A DNA stretch of 11,104 nt from Gammaproteobacteria bacterium (GCA_016200445.1 JACQEQ010000402.1:1-11104); one strand, 5' to 3'. Positions 1 through 9,342 are shown, numbered from the stretch's first letter. Notes: generated from the letters alone by a model not told the origin. Translations and numbers: made by a program.

Positions 1-38
1 TTCCGACTGACCAACGCTTTGCGTTTTGCTTCACCCAT
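1..38 (-). CDS. 5' end of a leftward gene, product unknown
   Basis: Reading leftward, an ATG at 38-36 opens a frame beginning MGEAKRKALVSR that runs off the window edge. A good ribosome binding site (GGGAGGA) lies about 8 bases upstream of this ATG on the minus strand, which supports a real start. Only 12 codons are visible, so no domain can be assigned. The MGEAKR opening is a common beginning of small basic hypothetical proteins, but that is only an impression. Its promoter should lie between 39 and 113, downstream of the transposase remnant, in an AT-richer stretch where I see no convincing -35/-10 pair. Confidence 0.55.
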   Translation of the reverse strand, partial: MGEAKRKALVSR

Positions 39-113
39 CGGGTGAGTCCTCCCTCGCCCTAAATAACGTTGTAAACCCAAGCGCCGCCTACGGTTAGCTT
101 AGCAGAGCAAGTT

Positions 114-507
114 TCAACTGCCGTTTTTAGGATCAATCGCACACAGCCGAAATCCATGCCACTTTCGATACTCATCGTACGCAGCGTAGAAGCCGTCGGC
201 GACAATCCGGTTCACGTCGATCAATGCGGTATGCGAAAGTTGTTTTCGACTCTGAAAGAAAGCGGATTTAGTCACGACCTGGACCGCATGGCACCGCCCT
301 GCAGTCGCTTTGAAGAACTGATCCAGCTCCACCTGCGCGGCGCTTTTGCGCAGATTCAAAAGATACAGGATTAACGTTGAGAAACTCAGTTTGCGATGAC
401 GAGTGAAGCTGTGCGGGGAAAGTCGATGTTTACACTTAAAAGCGTCATCTCCAATAGCGCTATTGATTGCCGTATAAATGTTTTGAAATAACCTGCGTCA
501 GCTTCAT
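114..507 (-). pseudogene. IS4-type transposase remnant, frameshifted and truncated
   Basis: On the minus strand an ATG at 507-505, preceded by GAGGAG about 7 bases upstream, starts MKLTQ. Removing one G of the GG pair at 492-493 lets the frame run on as LFQNIYTAINSAIGDD and then, without a stop, through LSPHSFTRHRKLSF, VELDQFFKA, CHAVQVVTKSAFFQSRKQLS and WHGFRLCAID before stopping at 116-114. This reads like the N-terminal part of IS4-family (DDE) transposases, which are usually over 400 residues; about 130 remain. The catalytic DDE core is absent: homology appears to end near 131, after CAID, where the reading runs into a short unrelated tail. The frameshift and missing core mean it cannot transpose. 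The family call rests on recognising the N-terminal pattern, not on a search. Confidence 0.75.
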
Positions 508-582
508 GTCCGAGCTCCTCTCAATGCGGTTTTTAGATGGGCGTGCCATGCGTGATATTTTAACAGTTTCAAATAGTTAACG

Positions 583-599
583 CTTAACTTACTGACATT
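583..599 (-). repeat. Possible outer end (inverted repeat) of the IS4-type element
   Basis: Read on the minus strand, this segment is AATGTCAGTAAGTTAAG. It lies about 75 bases upstream of the transposase start, where the terminal repeat of an IS4-family element would be expected. It resembles the AATG...AGTTAAG pattern that I recall for IS4 ends. The partner repeat cannot be seen because the other end of the element is missing, so no target-site duplication can be tested. The call is therefore tentative. Confidence 0.3.
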
Positions 600-670
600 G
601 GGTAGCGTCTATTTTTCTCTCTCTTTAGTATGTGCAATGGAGGGTGCCCCACAGGGGCGGGGTGGTCGCA

Positions 671-790
671 GTTGCTGTTGTATTTGCAGTTTCACGCAGC
701 ACGCTGACACCAACCCAACCACTCCGTCCGCTACGCGTCCACCCCTCCTCGAAAATGAGGAGGGGAGAGGTGGTTGCTGTTGCAGTTTCA
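671..790. repeat. Imperfect direct repeat flanking a GC-rich hairpin
   Basis: GTTGCTGTTG-tatt-TGCAGTTTCA at 671-694 recurs as GTTGCTGT-TGCAGTTTCA at 773-790, with about six bases missing between the halves. Both copies are preceded by a GGTGGT-like tract. Between them lies a C-rich stretch and the 742-765 hairpin. The arrangement resembles the dispersed intergenic repeats seen in many proteobacterial genomes. Whether it recurs elsewhere in this genome cannot be judged from one window. Confidence 0.5.
742..765. repeat. 9-bp perfect hairpin, CCCCTCCTC / GAGGAGGGG
   Basis: CCCCTCCTC (742-750) and GAGGAGGGG (757-765) pair perfectly around a GAAAAT loop. No T-tract follows on either strand, so a Rho-independent terminator is unlikely. 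It sits inside the direct-repeat unit and is best read as part of a dispersed intergenic repeat. Confidence 0.6.
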
Positions 791-864
791 TCCAGCTAAC
801 TTGCTCCCAAGTCCATGACCCAAAGTTAAATTTAGCGGAATCTTATATATTCAGGGGTTACGCT

Positions 865-1092
865 ATGTCGTCTGAAACTTCTGAAAAGAAGCTTGCTATT
901 TGTCCTTTCAAAGTAGGGGATCGAGTTCGTTTTTCTCCCAGTTCACGTACTCGTGGCCACTATCAGAACATCGAAGGGCTCGGAATTAAAATCGGAGAAG
1001 AAGCAATAATCCTTTCGGTTAAAGAAGGTGGATATCTGGTGTTGAGTAACGGGTGCGAAGGTTGGTCTTGGAATGAGTTTGTTCGTGCGTGA
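865..1092 (+). CDS. Small hypothetical protein, 75 aa, possible SH3/KOW-like fold
   Basis: I place the start at the ATG at 865, where AGGGG at 853-857 gives a reasonable ribosome binding site and where the translation turns from low-complexity to protein-like. The 75-residue product opens with a Ser/Lys-rich tail (MSSETSEKK), followed by CPFKVGDRVRF, RGHYQNIEGLGIKIGEEAII, then a GGYLVLSNG turn and the ending GWSWNEFVRA. The KVGDRVRF and GEEAIILSVKEGGYLVL segments resemble small beta-barrel (SH3/KOW-like) proteins. There is no signal peptide or membrane segment, so it is probably cytoplasmic. It stands alone between repeat debris and the rhodanese gene. Function is unknown. A start further upstream in the same open frame exists but lacks support. 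Confidence 0.65.
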   Translation: MSSETSEKKLAICPFKVGDRVRFSPSSRTRGHYQNIEGLGIKIGEEAIILSVKEGGYLVLSNGCEGWSWNEFVRA

Positions 1093-1167
1093 TACGACGG
1101 GTGCGTAAGAAGATATCAACACCTGCCACAGTTGTTCTGTCCGCACCCATGATTTCTTTTCTTGGAG

Positions 1168-1183
1168 GCGAGTGTTCACTCGC
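1168..1183. repeat. Perfect dyad GCGAGTG-tt-CACTCGC
   Basis: Seven-base arms surround a two-base centre, starting 76 bases after the small gene. The centre is too short for a comfortable RNA loop, although a smaller stem with a 4-6 base loop could form, and no T-run follows. It could be a protein-binding dyad or a weak transcription end for the small gene. Confidence 0.45.
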
Positions 1184-1205
1184 ATCAGTTCCAGAACCGA
1201 CCTGT

Positions 1206-1222
1206 GCTGGCAATTTGCCAGC
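1206..1222. promoter_or_regulatory. Operator-like palindrome GCTGGCAA-t-TTGCCAGC
   Basis: Two perfect eight-base arms surround a single centre base, the geometry of a binding site for a dimeric repressor. It overlaps the TTGCCA (1215-1220) of a candidate promoter for the rhodanese gene. The cognate regulator is not in the window. An RNA hairpin is also possible but lacks a T-tract. Confidence 0.4.
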
Positions 1223-1243
1223 CGCGTTGCGCTACTCTAAGGT
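1215..1243 (+). promoter_or_regulatory. Candidate sigma-70 promoter for the rhodanese gene
   Basis: TTGCCA (1215-1220, five of six matches to the -35 consensus) is followed after 17 bases by TAAGGT (1238-1243, a poor -10 with three of six matches). Transcription from about 1250 would leave a leader of roughly 45 bases before the start at 1295. The spacing is ideal but the -10 is weak, so this is a guess. Confidence 0.3.
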
Positions 1244-1294
1244 AATAGCCGATGTAGCTTTCCTATGCTTACCTGTTATTTGGAGGACACGCCC

Positions 1295-1723
1295 ATGACC
1301 ACAACACCCGTCCACGACCTCGCACCCAAACAAGCTTACGAGCTATTACAAAAAAATCCGCGCGCGGTGTTGATCGATGTGCGTTCATCAATGGAATTTT
1401 TATTTGTCGGTCATCCAAAAGGCGCGATCCATGTGCCTTGGATCGACGAGCCGGACTGGAAAATCAATCCGCATTTCGCGTCGCAAGTGCGTCAGGTCAT
1501 GTTGGGCGGGATCAGCGCGCACGAGGGTCAAAGTAGTGCGCCGGTGGTGTTGATCTGCCGCAGCGGCAAGCGCTCGCTCGAAGCCGGTGAATTACTGATC
1601 AAGGAAGGTTTTGCAGACATCTACCACATAACGGAAGGCTTCGAGGGCGAGCTCGACGAGACGCATCATCGCAGTACGCAGGGCGGGTGGCGATTTCACG
1701 GTTTACCGTGGGAGCAGTGCTGA
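1295..1723 (+). CDS. Rhodanese-like single-domain protein
   Basis: This 142-residue protein carries one rhodanese domain, the fold that handles sulfane sulfur as a cysteine persulfide. The pattern VLIDVRSSMEF (residues 25-35), GAIHVPW (43-49) and the active-site loop CRSGKRS (88-94), with C88 as the likely persulfide-bearing residue, is diagnostic. The ending WRFHGLPWEQ resembles other stand-alone bacterial rhodaneses. No signal peptide is seen, so it should be cytoplasmic. The start at 1295 is chosen because GGAGGA at 1282-1287 lies seven bases upstream; an in-frame ATG at 1265 has no such site. It lies 112 bases before metH on the same strand and could share its transcript. The physiological sulfur donor and acceptor cannot be read from the sequence. 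Confidence 0.9.
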   Translation: MTTTPVHDLAPKQAYELLQKNPRAVLIDVRSSMEFLFVGHPKGAIHVPWIDEPDWKINPHFASQVRQVMLGGISAHEGQSSAPVVLICRSGKRSLEAGELLIKEGFADIYHITEGFEGELDETHHRSTQGGWRFHGLPWEQC

Positions 1724-1835
1724 TTTGAATTTCCAATCCCTGGTGGCTCACGGCCTGGCGTAACGTGGCGCACGCGTTGGGTTGGCTGGTGCGTCGTGCT
1801 AAGCTTGCGCGCCTATTTTTCATGATGGTAGAGAC

Positions 1836-5534
<3,699 letters not shown>

Positions 5535-5565
5535 TTATGCGCCGCCGCTAGCGCACCAACAAAAA

Positions 5566-5624
5566 ATTTATCTGAAGATAAATAGCCGTATAGGTAGTGC
5601 AAAGGGTTTTATTTGCCAATACGG
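5566..5624. repeat. Two stem-loops downstream of metH
   Basis: The first is AT-rich: ATTTATC (5566-5572) pairs with GATAAAT (5577-5583) around TGAA. The second has an outer stem CCGTAT (5586-5591) / ATACGG (5619-5624) and an inner stem GCAAA (5599-5603) / TTTGC (5612-5616). No clean T-run follows either on the plus strand, so they are at best imperfect terminators for metH. They could protect the mRNA 3' end. The rest of the 5535-5733 spacer shows nothing I recognise. Confidence 0.4.
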
Positions 5625-5733
5625 TGCGTTGAGTTATATTCGGTTTTCGCTGTGATTCCGCTTGGTTTTTCATATGTGGTAACGCGGTGCTTTGAGTGCA
5701 ACCAGTCTTAATGTATGACTTAGGAGGAATGTA

Positions 5734-6201
5734 ATGAAATCAGTAATGTCGAAAATTGTGGTGGCGATGGTGTCTTTGGGGTTGCTGGCGGGCTTGTCGA
5801 CCGCTGTAGTTGCAGCCGAGAAGTTGTCGGCGCCCATCCTTCCGAAGCGGACTCACAATATGGTGATTCAGTTGAGTGAAGACAATGAAAAAGTCGCAAA
5901 CCTGGCATTGAATAATGCAGTTAACGTGCAGAAAGAAATCGGCATGGACGACATCAATATTGAAGTTGTGGCCTATGGCCCCGGTTTGAAAATGCTGGTC
6001 AAAGACAGCCCGGTTGCACAGCGCATTAAAGATCTCTCTGTGCAAAATATTAGCTTTGCTGCTTGTGGTAACACAGCTAAGAAATGGGAAAAAGATACAG
6101 GCGTTAAAGTTGAGTTGACCGAAGGCGCGCATATGGTGCCCGCCGGTATCGTGCGTATTCTTGAGTTGCAAGAACACGGCTACGGCTATATTCGTCCGTA
6201 G
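5734..6201 (+). CDS. Exported DsrE-family-like protein
   Basis: This 155-residue protein starts with a typical Sec signal peptide (about residues 1-28, basic start, hydrophobic core VVAMVSLGLLAGL, likely cleavage after AVVAA before EK), so the mature part of about 127 residues is probably periplasmic. The mature part follows the DsrE/DsrF-like alpha/beta pattern: a first strand (NMVIQLS), ALNNAVNVQKE, VVAYGPGLKMLV, a helix, then ISFAACGNTAKKW with a single conserved-looking cysteine, C111, and EGAHMVPAGIVRILELQEHGYGYI at the end. Cytoplasmic DsrE relatives pass sulfur through such a cysteine; whether exported members do the same is not established here. Its start is fixed by a near-perfect AGGAGG at 5722-5727, six bases upstream. 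It precedes a solute-binding protein gene on the same strand but is separated from it by a strong hairpin. Confidence 0.85.
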   Translation: MKSVMSKIVVAMVSLGLLAGLSTAVVAAEKLSAPILPKRTHNMVIQLSEDNEKVANLALNNAVNVQKEIGMDDINIEVVAYGPGLKMLVKDSPVAQRIKDLSVQNISFAACGNTAKKWEKDTGVKVELTEGAHMVPAGIVRILELQEHGYGYIRP

Positions 6202-6210
6202 GTTTGAATA

Positions 6211-6242
6211 CTGCACCCGCTGCATACATACAGCGGGTGCAG
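6211..6242 (+). terminator. 12-bp perfect hairpin after the DsrE-like gene
   Basis: CTGCACCCGCTG (6211-6222) pairs perfectly with CAGCGGGTGCAG (6231-6242) around an eight-base loop, beginning nine bases after the stop codon. It is followed only by CTTTGATG, not a proper T-tract, so intrinsic termination may be partial. It could also act as an mRNA 3' stabiliser separating the DsrE-like message from the binding-protein message downstream. Confidence 0.65.
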
Positions 6243-6417
6243 CTTTGATGGGGGTAGGGGCGCAGCGAGCGCTCACATAAGAATTTATTCCCACGGATAT
6301 CTTTGAATCACTTGATTGGGATGGGGTGACGCGGCGAATTGCTTGTCGCGTTCATGTTACTCATGTGCGGCAAAAACATTGCATCTCGCATAACTTACAA
6401 GTTCAAGGAGAAGGGGT

Positions 6418-7407
6418 ATGAAAATGTCACATCATGTACGGACTGCTTTATTTGCAATGGCGCTTATTCCGGCGGCGTTAAACCAAACTGTATTAGCGGC
6501 GGCAGTCGAGCCCGGCGACGGCGGCGATGCGGATTACCGCACGTTTTATTCCGATGGCAAAGTCGACCTCGGCAAGATCGGCGATTCGTATACGGCAGAC
6601 TTGGTCATGTATCTGGCCGGAAACCAATTCATGGTAGTGGAGGATCTGATGAAGGGATTCTTGAAGAAAAATCCCAACGTCAAAGCGGCGTTCGTAGAAA
6701 CTATACCGCCGGGTCAAATTCTGTCTGAACAGCTACTCGTGCAAGGTGAAATTAACGGCAAGAAAATTGCGATGAATCCCGATGTATACGCAAGTGTCGA
6801 TGTGGGGCACCTCAAAAAATTGAAGAGTGCCGGCAAGATGGATCAGTACCTAACCTACACCCATAACAAGTTGGAGTTGATGGTCGCAGCGGGCAACCCC
6901 AAGGGAATCAAAGGTGCCGATGATCTGAAGCGCGACGATATCGTACAGTCTCATCCCAATCCTCTGACCGAGGGAATTTTCAAATTCTATGGTTCAGAAA
7001 TGTTGAAAGATCTCGGCATTCACGACAAAGTCACCGGCGGTAAAGAGTGCAAAGGCTGCTGGGCGGTTGCGAACAAGACTTGGTTCACTGAGCGTCATCA
7101 TCGCGAAACGCCGGAACGTATCGAGAAAGGCGAGGCCGATGTCGGTATCGTCTGGGCCACTGAGGTGGCGCATGCCAAGGCTACCGGCCGCAAGGTCGAC
7201 GGTGTTGCTATTAATGCGCCATTGAATAAACAAGACAAAGCGGGCTATGTGGTGGGTGCGTATAAAGACGGTCGCAATGCGAAAAATGCAGCGGCATTTC
7301 TCGCGTATTTGTCGACAGACGAGGCGCAGAATATTTACGCGAAATACGGTTTTGCTAAGGCGTCTGCCGACGACTTGAAGGTAAAAGCCATCCCCGACGC
7401 CAAGTAA
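6418..7407 (+). CDS. Periplasmic ModA-like solute-binding protein (type 2 fold), ligand unknown
   Basis: The 329-residue product has a signal peptide (about residues 1-28, with ALFAMALIPAAL as core and likely cleavage in VLAAA). The rest reads as a type 2 periplasmic binding protein of the ModA-like group: LVMYLAGNQFMVVEDLMKGF near the N-terminus, a central LELMVAAGNPKGIKGADDLKRDD hinge-like segment, SHPNPLTEGIFKFYG, then EKGEADVGIVWATEVAHA and AAAFLAYLSTDEAQNIYAKYGF at the end. Molybdate, tungstate or another oxyanion are possible ligands, but nothing in the sequence fixes this. An unusual CKGCW (C211, C214) and a nearby WFTERHHRE segment could form a disulfide or bind metal. AAGGAG at 6405-6410 supports this start over the ATG at 6424. 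No permease or ATPase gene is adjacent, so it is an orphan or serves a distant transporter. Confidence 0.8.
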   Translation: MKMSHHVRTALFAMALIPAALNQTVLAAAVEPGDGGDADYRTFYSDGKVDLGKIGDSYTADLVMYLAGNQFMVVEDLMKGFLKKNPNVKAAFVETIPPGQILSEQLLVQGEINGKKIAMNPDVYASVDVGHLKKLKSAGKMDQYLTYTHNKLELMVAAGNPKGIKGADDLKRDDIVQSHPNPLTEGIFKFYGSEMLKDLGIHDKVTGGKECKGCWAVANKTWFTERHHRETPERIEKGEADVGIVWATEVAHAKATGRKVDGVAINAPLNKQDKAGYVVGAYKDGRNAKNAAAFLAYLSTDEAQNIYAKYGFAKASADDLKVKAIPDAK

Positions 7408-7412
7408 TCGGG

Positions 7413-7418
7413 TATAAT
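7413..7418 (+). promoter_or_regulatory. Perfect -10 box TATAAT before the typA leader
   Basis: A consensus TATAAT preceded by GGG begins six bases after the binding-protein stop codon and is followed by a GC-rich CCTGCCC discriminator, as in growth-regulated promoters. No recognisable -35 lies 16-18 bases upstream. If active, transcription would begin near 7425, just before the terminator at 7445-7476. Confidence 0.35.
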
Positions 7419-7422
7419 CCTG

Positions 7423-7440
7423 CCCGCCACTCTTGGCGGG
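7423..7440 (+). repeat. 7-bp hairpin CCCGCCA / TGGCGGG before the terminator
   Basis: CCCGCCA (7423-7429) and TGGCGGG (7434-7440) pair around CTCT. Its right arm contains GGCGG, which could alternatively pair with the CCGCC in the left arm of the next hairpin, so the two structures may be mutually exclusive. Confidence 0.5.
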
Positions 7441-7444
7441 ATCG

Positions 7445-7476
7445 AAACCGCCGCCCATTGGGCGGCGGTTTTTTTT
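7445..7476 (+). terminator. Rho-independent terminator
   Basis: AAACCGCCGCCC (7445-7456) pairs with GGGCGGCGGTTT (7460-7471) around ATT, and the run of eight T at 7469-7476 completes a textbook intrinsic terminator. It ends the binding-protein transcript 38 bases after its stop codon and insulates typA from upstream read-through. Confidence 0.93.
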
Positions 7477-7518
7477 AGCAAATTCGTTTTCAATTTCAAT
7501 TTTACGAGCTGTGAATCC

Positions 7519-9342
7519 ATGCGCATCGACGACAAACTCCGCAACATCGCCATTATCGCTCACGTTGACCACGGCAAGACCACGCTGGTTGACCAATTGC
7601 TGCAGCAGTCCGGCACGCTCAACAAACAGAAAAAAGTCGTTGAGCGCGTGATGGACTCCAACGATCTGGAAAAAGAGCGTGGTATTACCATTTTGGCCAA
7701 GAACACGGCCGTGCAGTGGCGCGACTACCGCATCAATATTGTCGACACCCCCGGGCACGCCGACTTTGGCGGCGAAGTGGAGCGGGTGTTGTCGATGGTC
7801 GATTGCGTGTTGTTATTGGTCGATGCGGTTGACGGACCGATGCCGCAAACGCGCTTTGTTACGCAAAAAGCTTTTGCGATGGGTTTGAATCCAATTGTTG
7901 TCATTAATAAAGTAGACCGCCCCGGCGCACGCCCCGACTGGGTTCTGGACCAAACCTTCGACTTGTTCGACCGTCTCGGGGCGAACGATAAACAACTGGA
8001 TTTCCCGGTCGTTTATGCGTCCGCTTTGCGCGGTTACGCGGGTTTAACGTCGGACGTCACCGAAGGCAACATGGATCCGTTGTTCCAGACCATTATCGAC
8101 AAGGTCAGCCCGCCCCAAGTGGACCTGGACGGCCCGTTCCAGATGCAGATCATCACGCTGGATTACAGCAGTTACCTGGGCGTGATCGGCATTGGGCGTA
8201 TCAAGCGTGGCCGTGTCAAGACCAACACGCAGATCACCGTGATCGACGCGCAAGGCGCCAAACGTAATGGACGCATTTTGTCGGTGTTCGGATTTCTTGG
8301 GTTAGATCGCACTGAGGTTCCTGAGGCCTACGCCGGCGACATTGTTGCGGTGACAGGTATCGACCGTTTAAATATTTCGGACACCTTGTGCGACCCGGCG
8401 ACAGTTGAAGCGCTGCCGCCGTTGGCGGTGGATGAACCGACCGTCACCATGACGTTCCAGGTCAATGATTCGCCGTTCGTCGGCAAAGACGGCAAATATG
8501 TCACATCACGCCACTTGCGCGAACGTCTCGAACGCGAGCTCATGGTGAACGTCGCGTTGCGTGTGGAAGATACTTCGGAGGCGGAAAAATTCCGCGTGTC
8601 CGGCCGCGGCGAGCTGCATTTGAGCGTGTTGATCGAAAACATGCGCCGCGAAGGCTACGAGCTGGGCGTGTCGCGCCCGGAAGTTATCGTGAAAGAAATC
8701 GATGGCGTGAAAATGGAGCCGTACGAACAGCTGACCGCTGACGTAGAAGAGCAGCACCAGGGTTCGGTGATGGAAAAGCTCGGCACGCGCGGTGGCGACC
8801 TGCAAAACATGATGCCCGATGGCCGTGGCCGCGTGCGTTTGGATTATAAAATTCCAGCGCGCGGTTTAATCGGCTTTCGCACCGAATTTTTAACGGCAAC
8901 CTCCGGCACCGGCCTGCTGTACTCCACCTTCGATCGCTACGATGTATTGAAGCGCGGCCAATTCGGCAAGCGCGTCAACGGTGTGTTGATCTCCAACGAC
9001 AACGGCAAATGCGTGGGTTACGCGTTGTTCAGCTTGCAAGAGCGCGGACGCCTGTTCGTGGGGCCGGGCGACGAAGTATACGAAGGCATGGTGATCGGTA
9101 TTCACTCGCGCGACAACGATCTGGTGGTGAACCCGCTCAAGGAGAAGAAGCTCACTAACATGCGCGCCTCCGGTTCAGATGAAAATATCCTGCTGACGCC
9201 CCCGATTCGCATGAGTCTGGAACAGTCGCTAGAGTTCATCAACGACGACGAGTTGGTTGAAGTCACGCCGAACTTCACGCGCGTGCGTAAAAAGCAGCTC
9301 GATGAAAATGCACGTAAGCGGACTTCGCGCAGCAACGATTGA
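7519..9342 (+). CDS. typA: Ribosome-associated translational GTPase TypA/BipA
   Basis: The 607-residue protein equals the usual length of TypA/BipA, an EF-G-like GTPase that binds ribosomes and supports ribosome assembly, cold growth and stress adaptation. GTPase motifs are all visible: AHVDHGKT (14-21, P-loop), ERGIT (53-57), DTPGH (76-80) and NKVD (130-133). The diagnostic later segments YNSY-like DYSSYLGVIGIGRIKRG, FRVSGRGELHLSVLIENMRREG, RVRLDYKIPARGLIGFRTEF and KKLTNMRASGSDE cover domains II, III, V and the C-terminal domain. The start at MRIDDKLRNIAIIAH agrees with the family. The ribosome binding site is weak. Transcription is probably independent, because the strong terminator sits directly upstream. 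No damage or odd composition is seen. Confidence 0.98.
   Translation: MRIDDKLRNIAIIAHVDHGKTTLVDQLLQQSGTLNKQKKVVERVMDSNDLEKERGITILAKNTAVQWRDYRINIVDTPGHADFGGEVERVLSMVDCVLLLVDAVDGPMPQTRFVTQKAFAMGLNPIVVINKVDRPGARPDWVLDQTFDLFDRLGANDKQLDFPVVYASALRGYAGLTSDVTEGNMDPLFQTIIDKVSPPQVDLDGPFQMQIITLDYSSYLGVIGIGRIKRGRVKTNTQITVIDAQGAKRNGRILSVFGFLGLDRTEVPEAYAGDIVAVTGIDRLNISDTLCDPATVEALPPLAVDEPTVTMTFQVNDSPFVGKDGKYVTSRHLRERLERELMVNVALRVEDTSEAEKFRVSGRGELHLSVLIENMRREGYELGVSRPEVIVKEIDGVKMEPYEQLTADVEEQHQGSVMEKLGTRGGDLQNMMPDGRGRVRLDYKIPARGLIGFRTEFLTATSGTGLLYSTFDRYDVLKRGQFGKRVNGVLISNDNGKCVGYALFSLQERGRLFVGPGDEVYEGMVIGIHSRDNDLVVNPLKEKKLTNMRASGSDENILLTPPIRMSLEQSLEFINDDELVEVTPNFTRVRKKQLDENARKRTSRSND

Larger units (their letters stand above)
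508..864. other. Gene-free spacer with repeats between transposase remnant and small gene
   Basis: No credible gene lies here. Positions 508-600 are the likely upstream part of the IS remnant. Positions 640-795 are G/C-skewed and repetitive, with a short GCCCC-aca-GGGGC hairpin at 646-658, a 9-bp hairpin at 742-765, and two copies of a GTTGCTGTTG...TGCAGTTTCA unit. A rightward open frame continues from 598 into the small gene, but its translation here is low-complexity and Cys/Pro/Gly-rich with no ribosome binding site, so I do not extend the gene into it. Positions 796-864 are AT-richer and probably carry the promoter and ribosome binding site of the small gene, though no strong promoter stands out. 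Confidence 0.6.

Noticed and set aside
39..113. Possible attC or other recombination site
   Set aside because: GGTTAGCTTAGC-like pieces are present but the paired core sites and spacing of an attC site are absent.
156..374. Rightward 72-codon open frame
   Set aside because: It lies antisense to the transposase remnant, has no ribosome binding site and no protein-like pattern of its own.
598..864. Upstream extension of the small gene to a 164-residue protein
   Set aside because: The extension translates repeat DNA into low-complexity Cys/Pro/Gly-rich sequence. The ribosome binding site and protein-like pattern begin only at 865.
1724..1835. Possible cobalamin or SAM/SAH riboswitch before metH
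   Set aside because: The 112-base leader is too short for a cobalamin riboswitch and shows none of the conserved elements I know for any of these classes.
5692..5719. TTGAGT-16-TATGAC promoter-like pair before the DsrE-like gene
   Set aside because: Transcription would begin at about the ribosome binding site itself, leaving too little leader for normal initiation.
6243..6417. Possible molybdenum-cofactor riboswitch before the ModA-like gene
   Set aside because: Only small imperfect dyads such as GAGCGCTC are seen; no extended conserved structure is apparent.
6339..6728. Rightward 129-codon frame overlapping the binding-protein start
   Set aside because: It is out of frame with the signal peptide and binding-protein fold, and its translation degenerates into basic shadow sequence.
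6994..7758. 254-codon minus-strand open frame spanning the end of the binding protein, the terminator and the start of typA
   Set aside because: It crosses a strong terminator and two conserved genes in antisense and has no family features.
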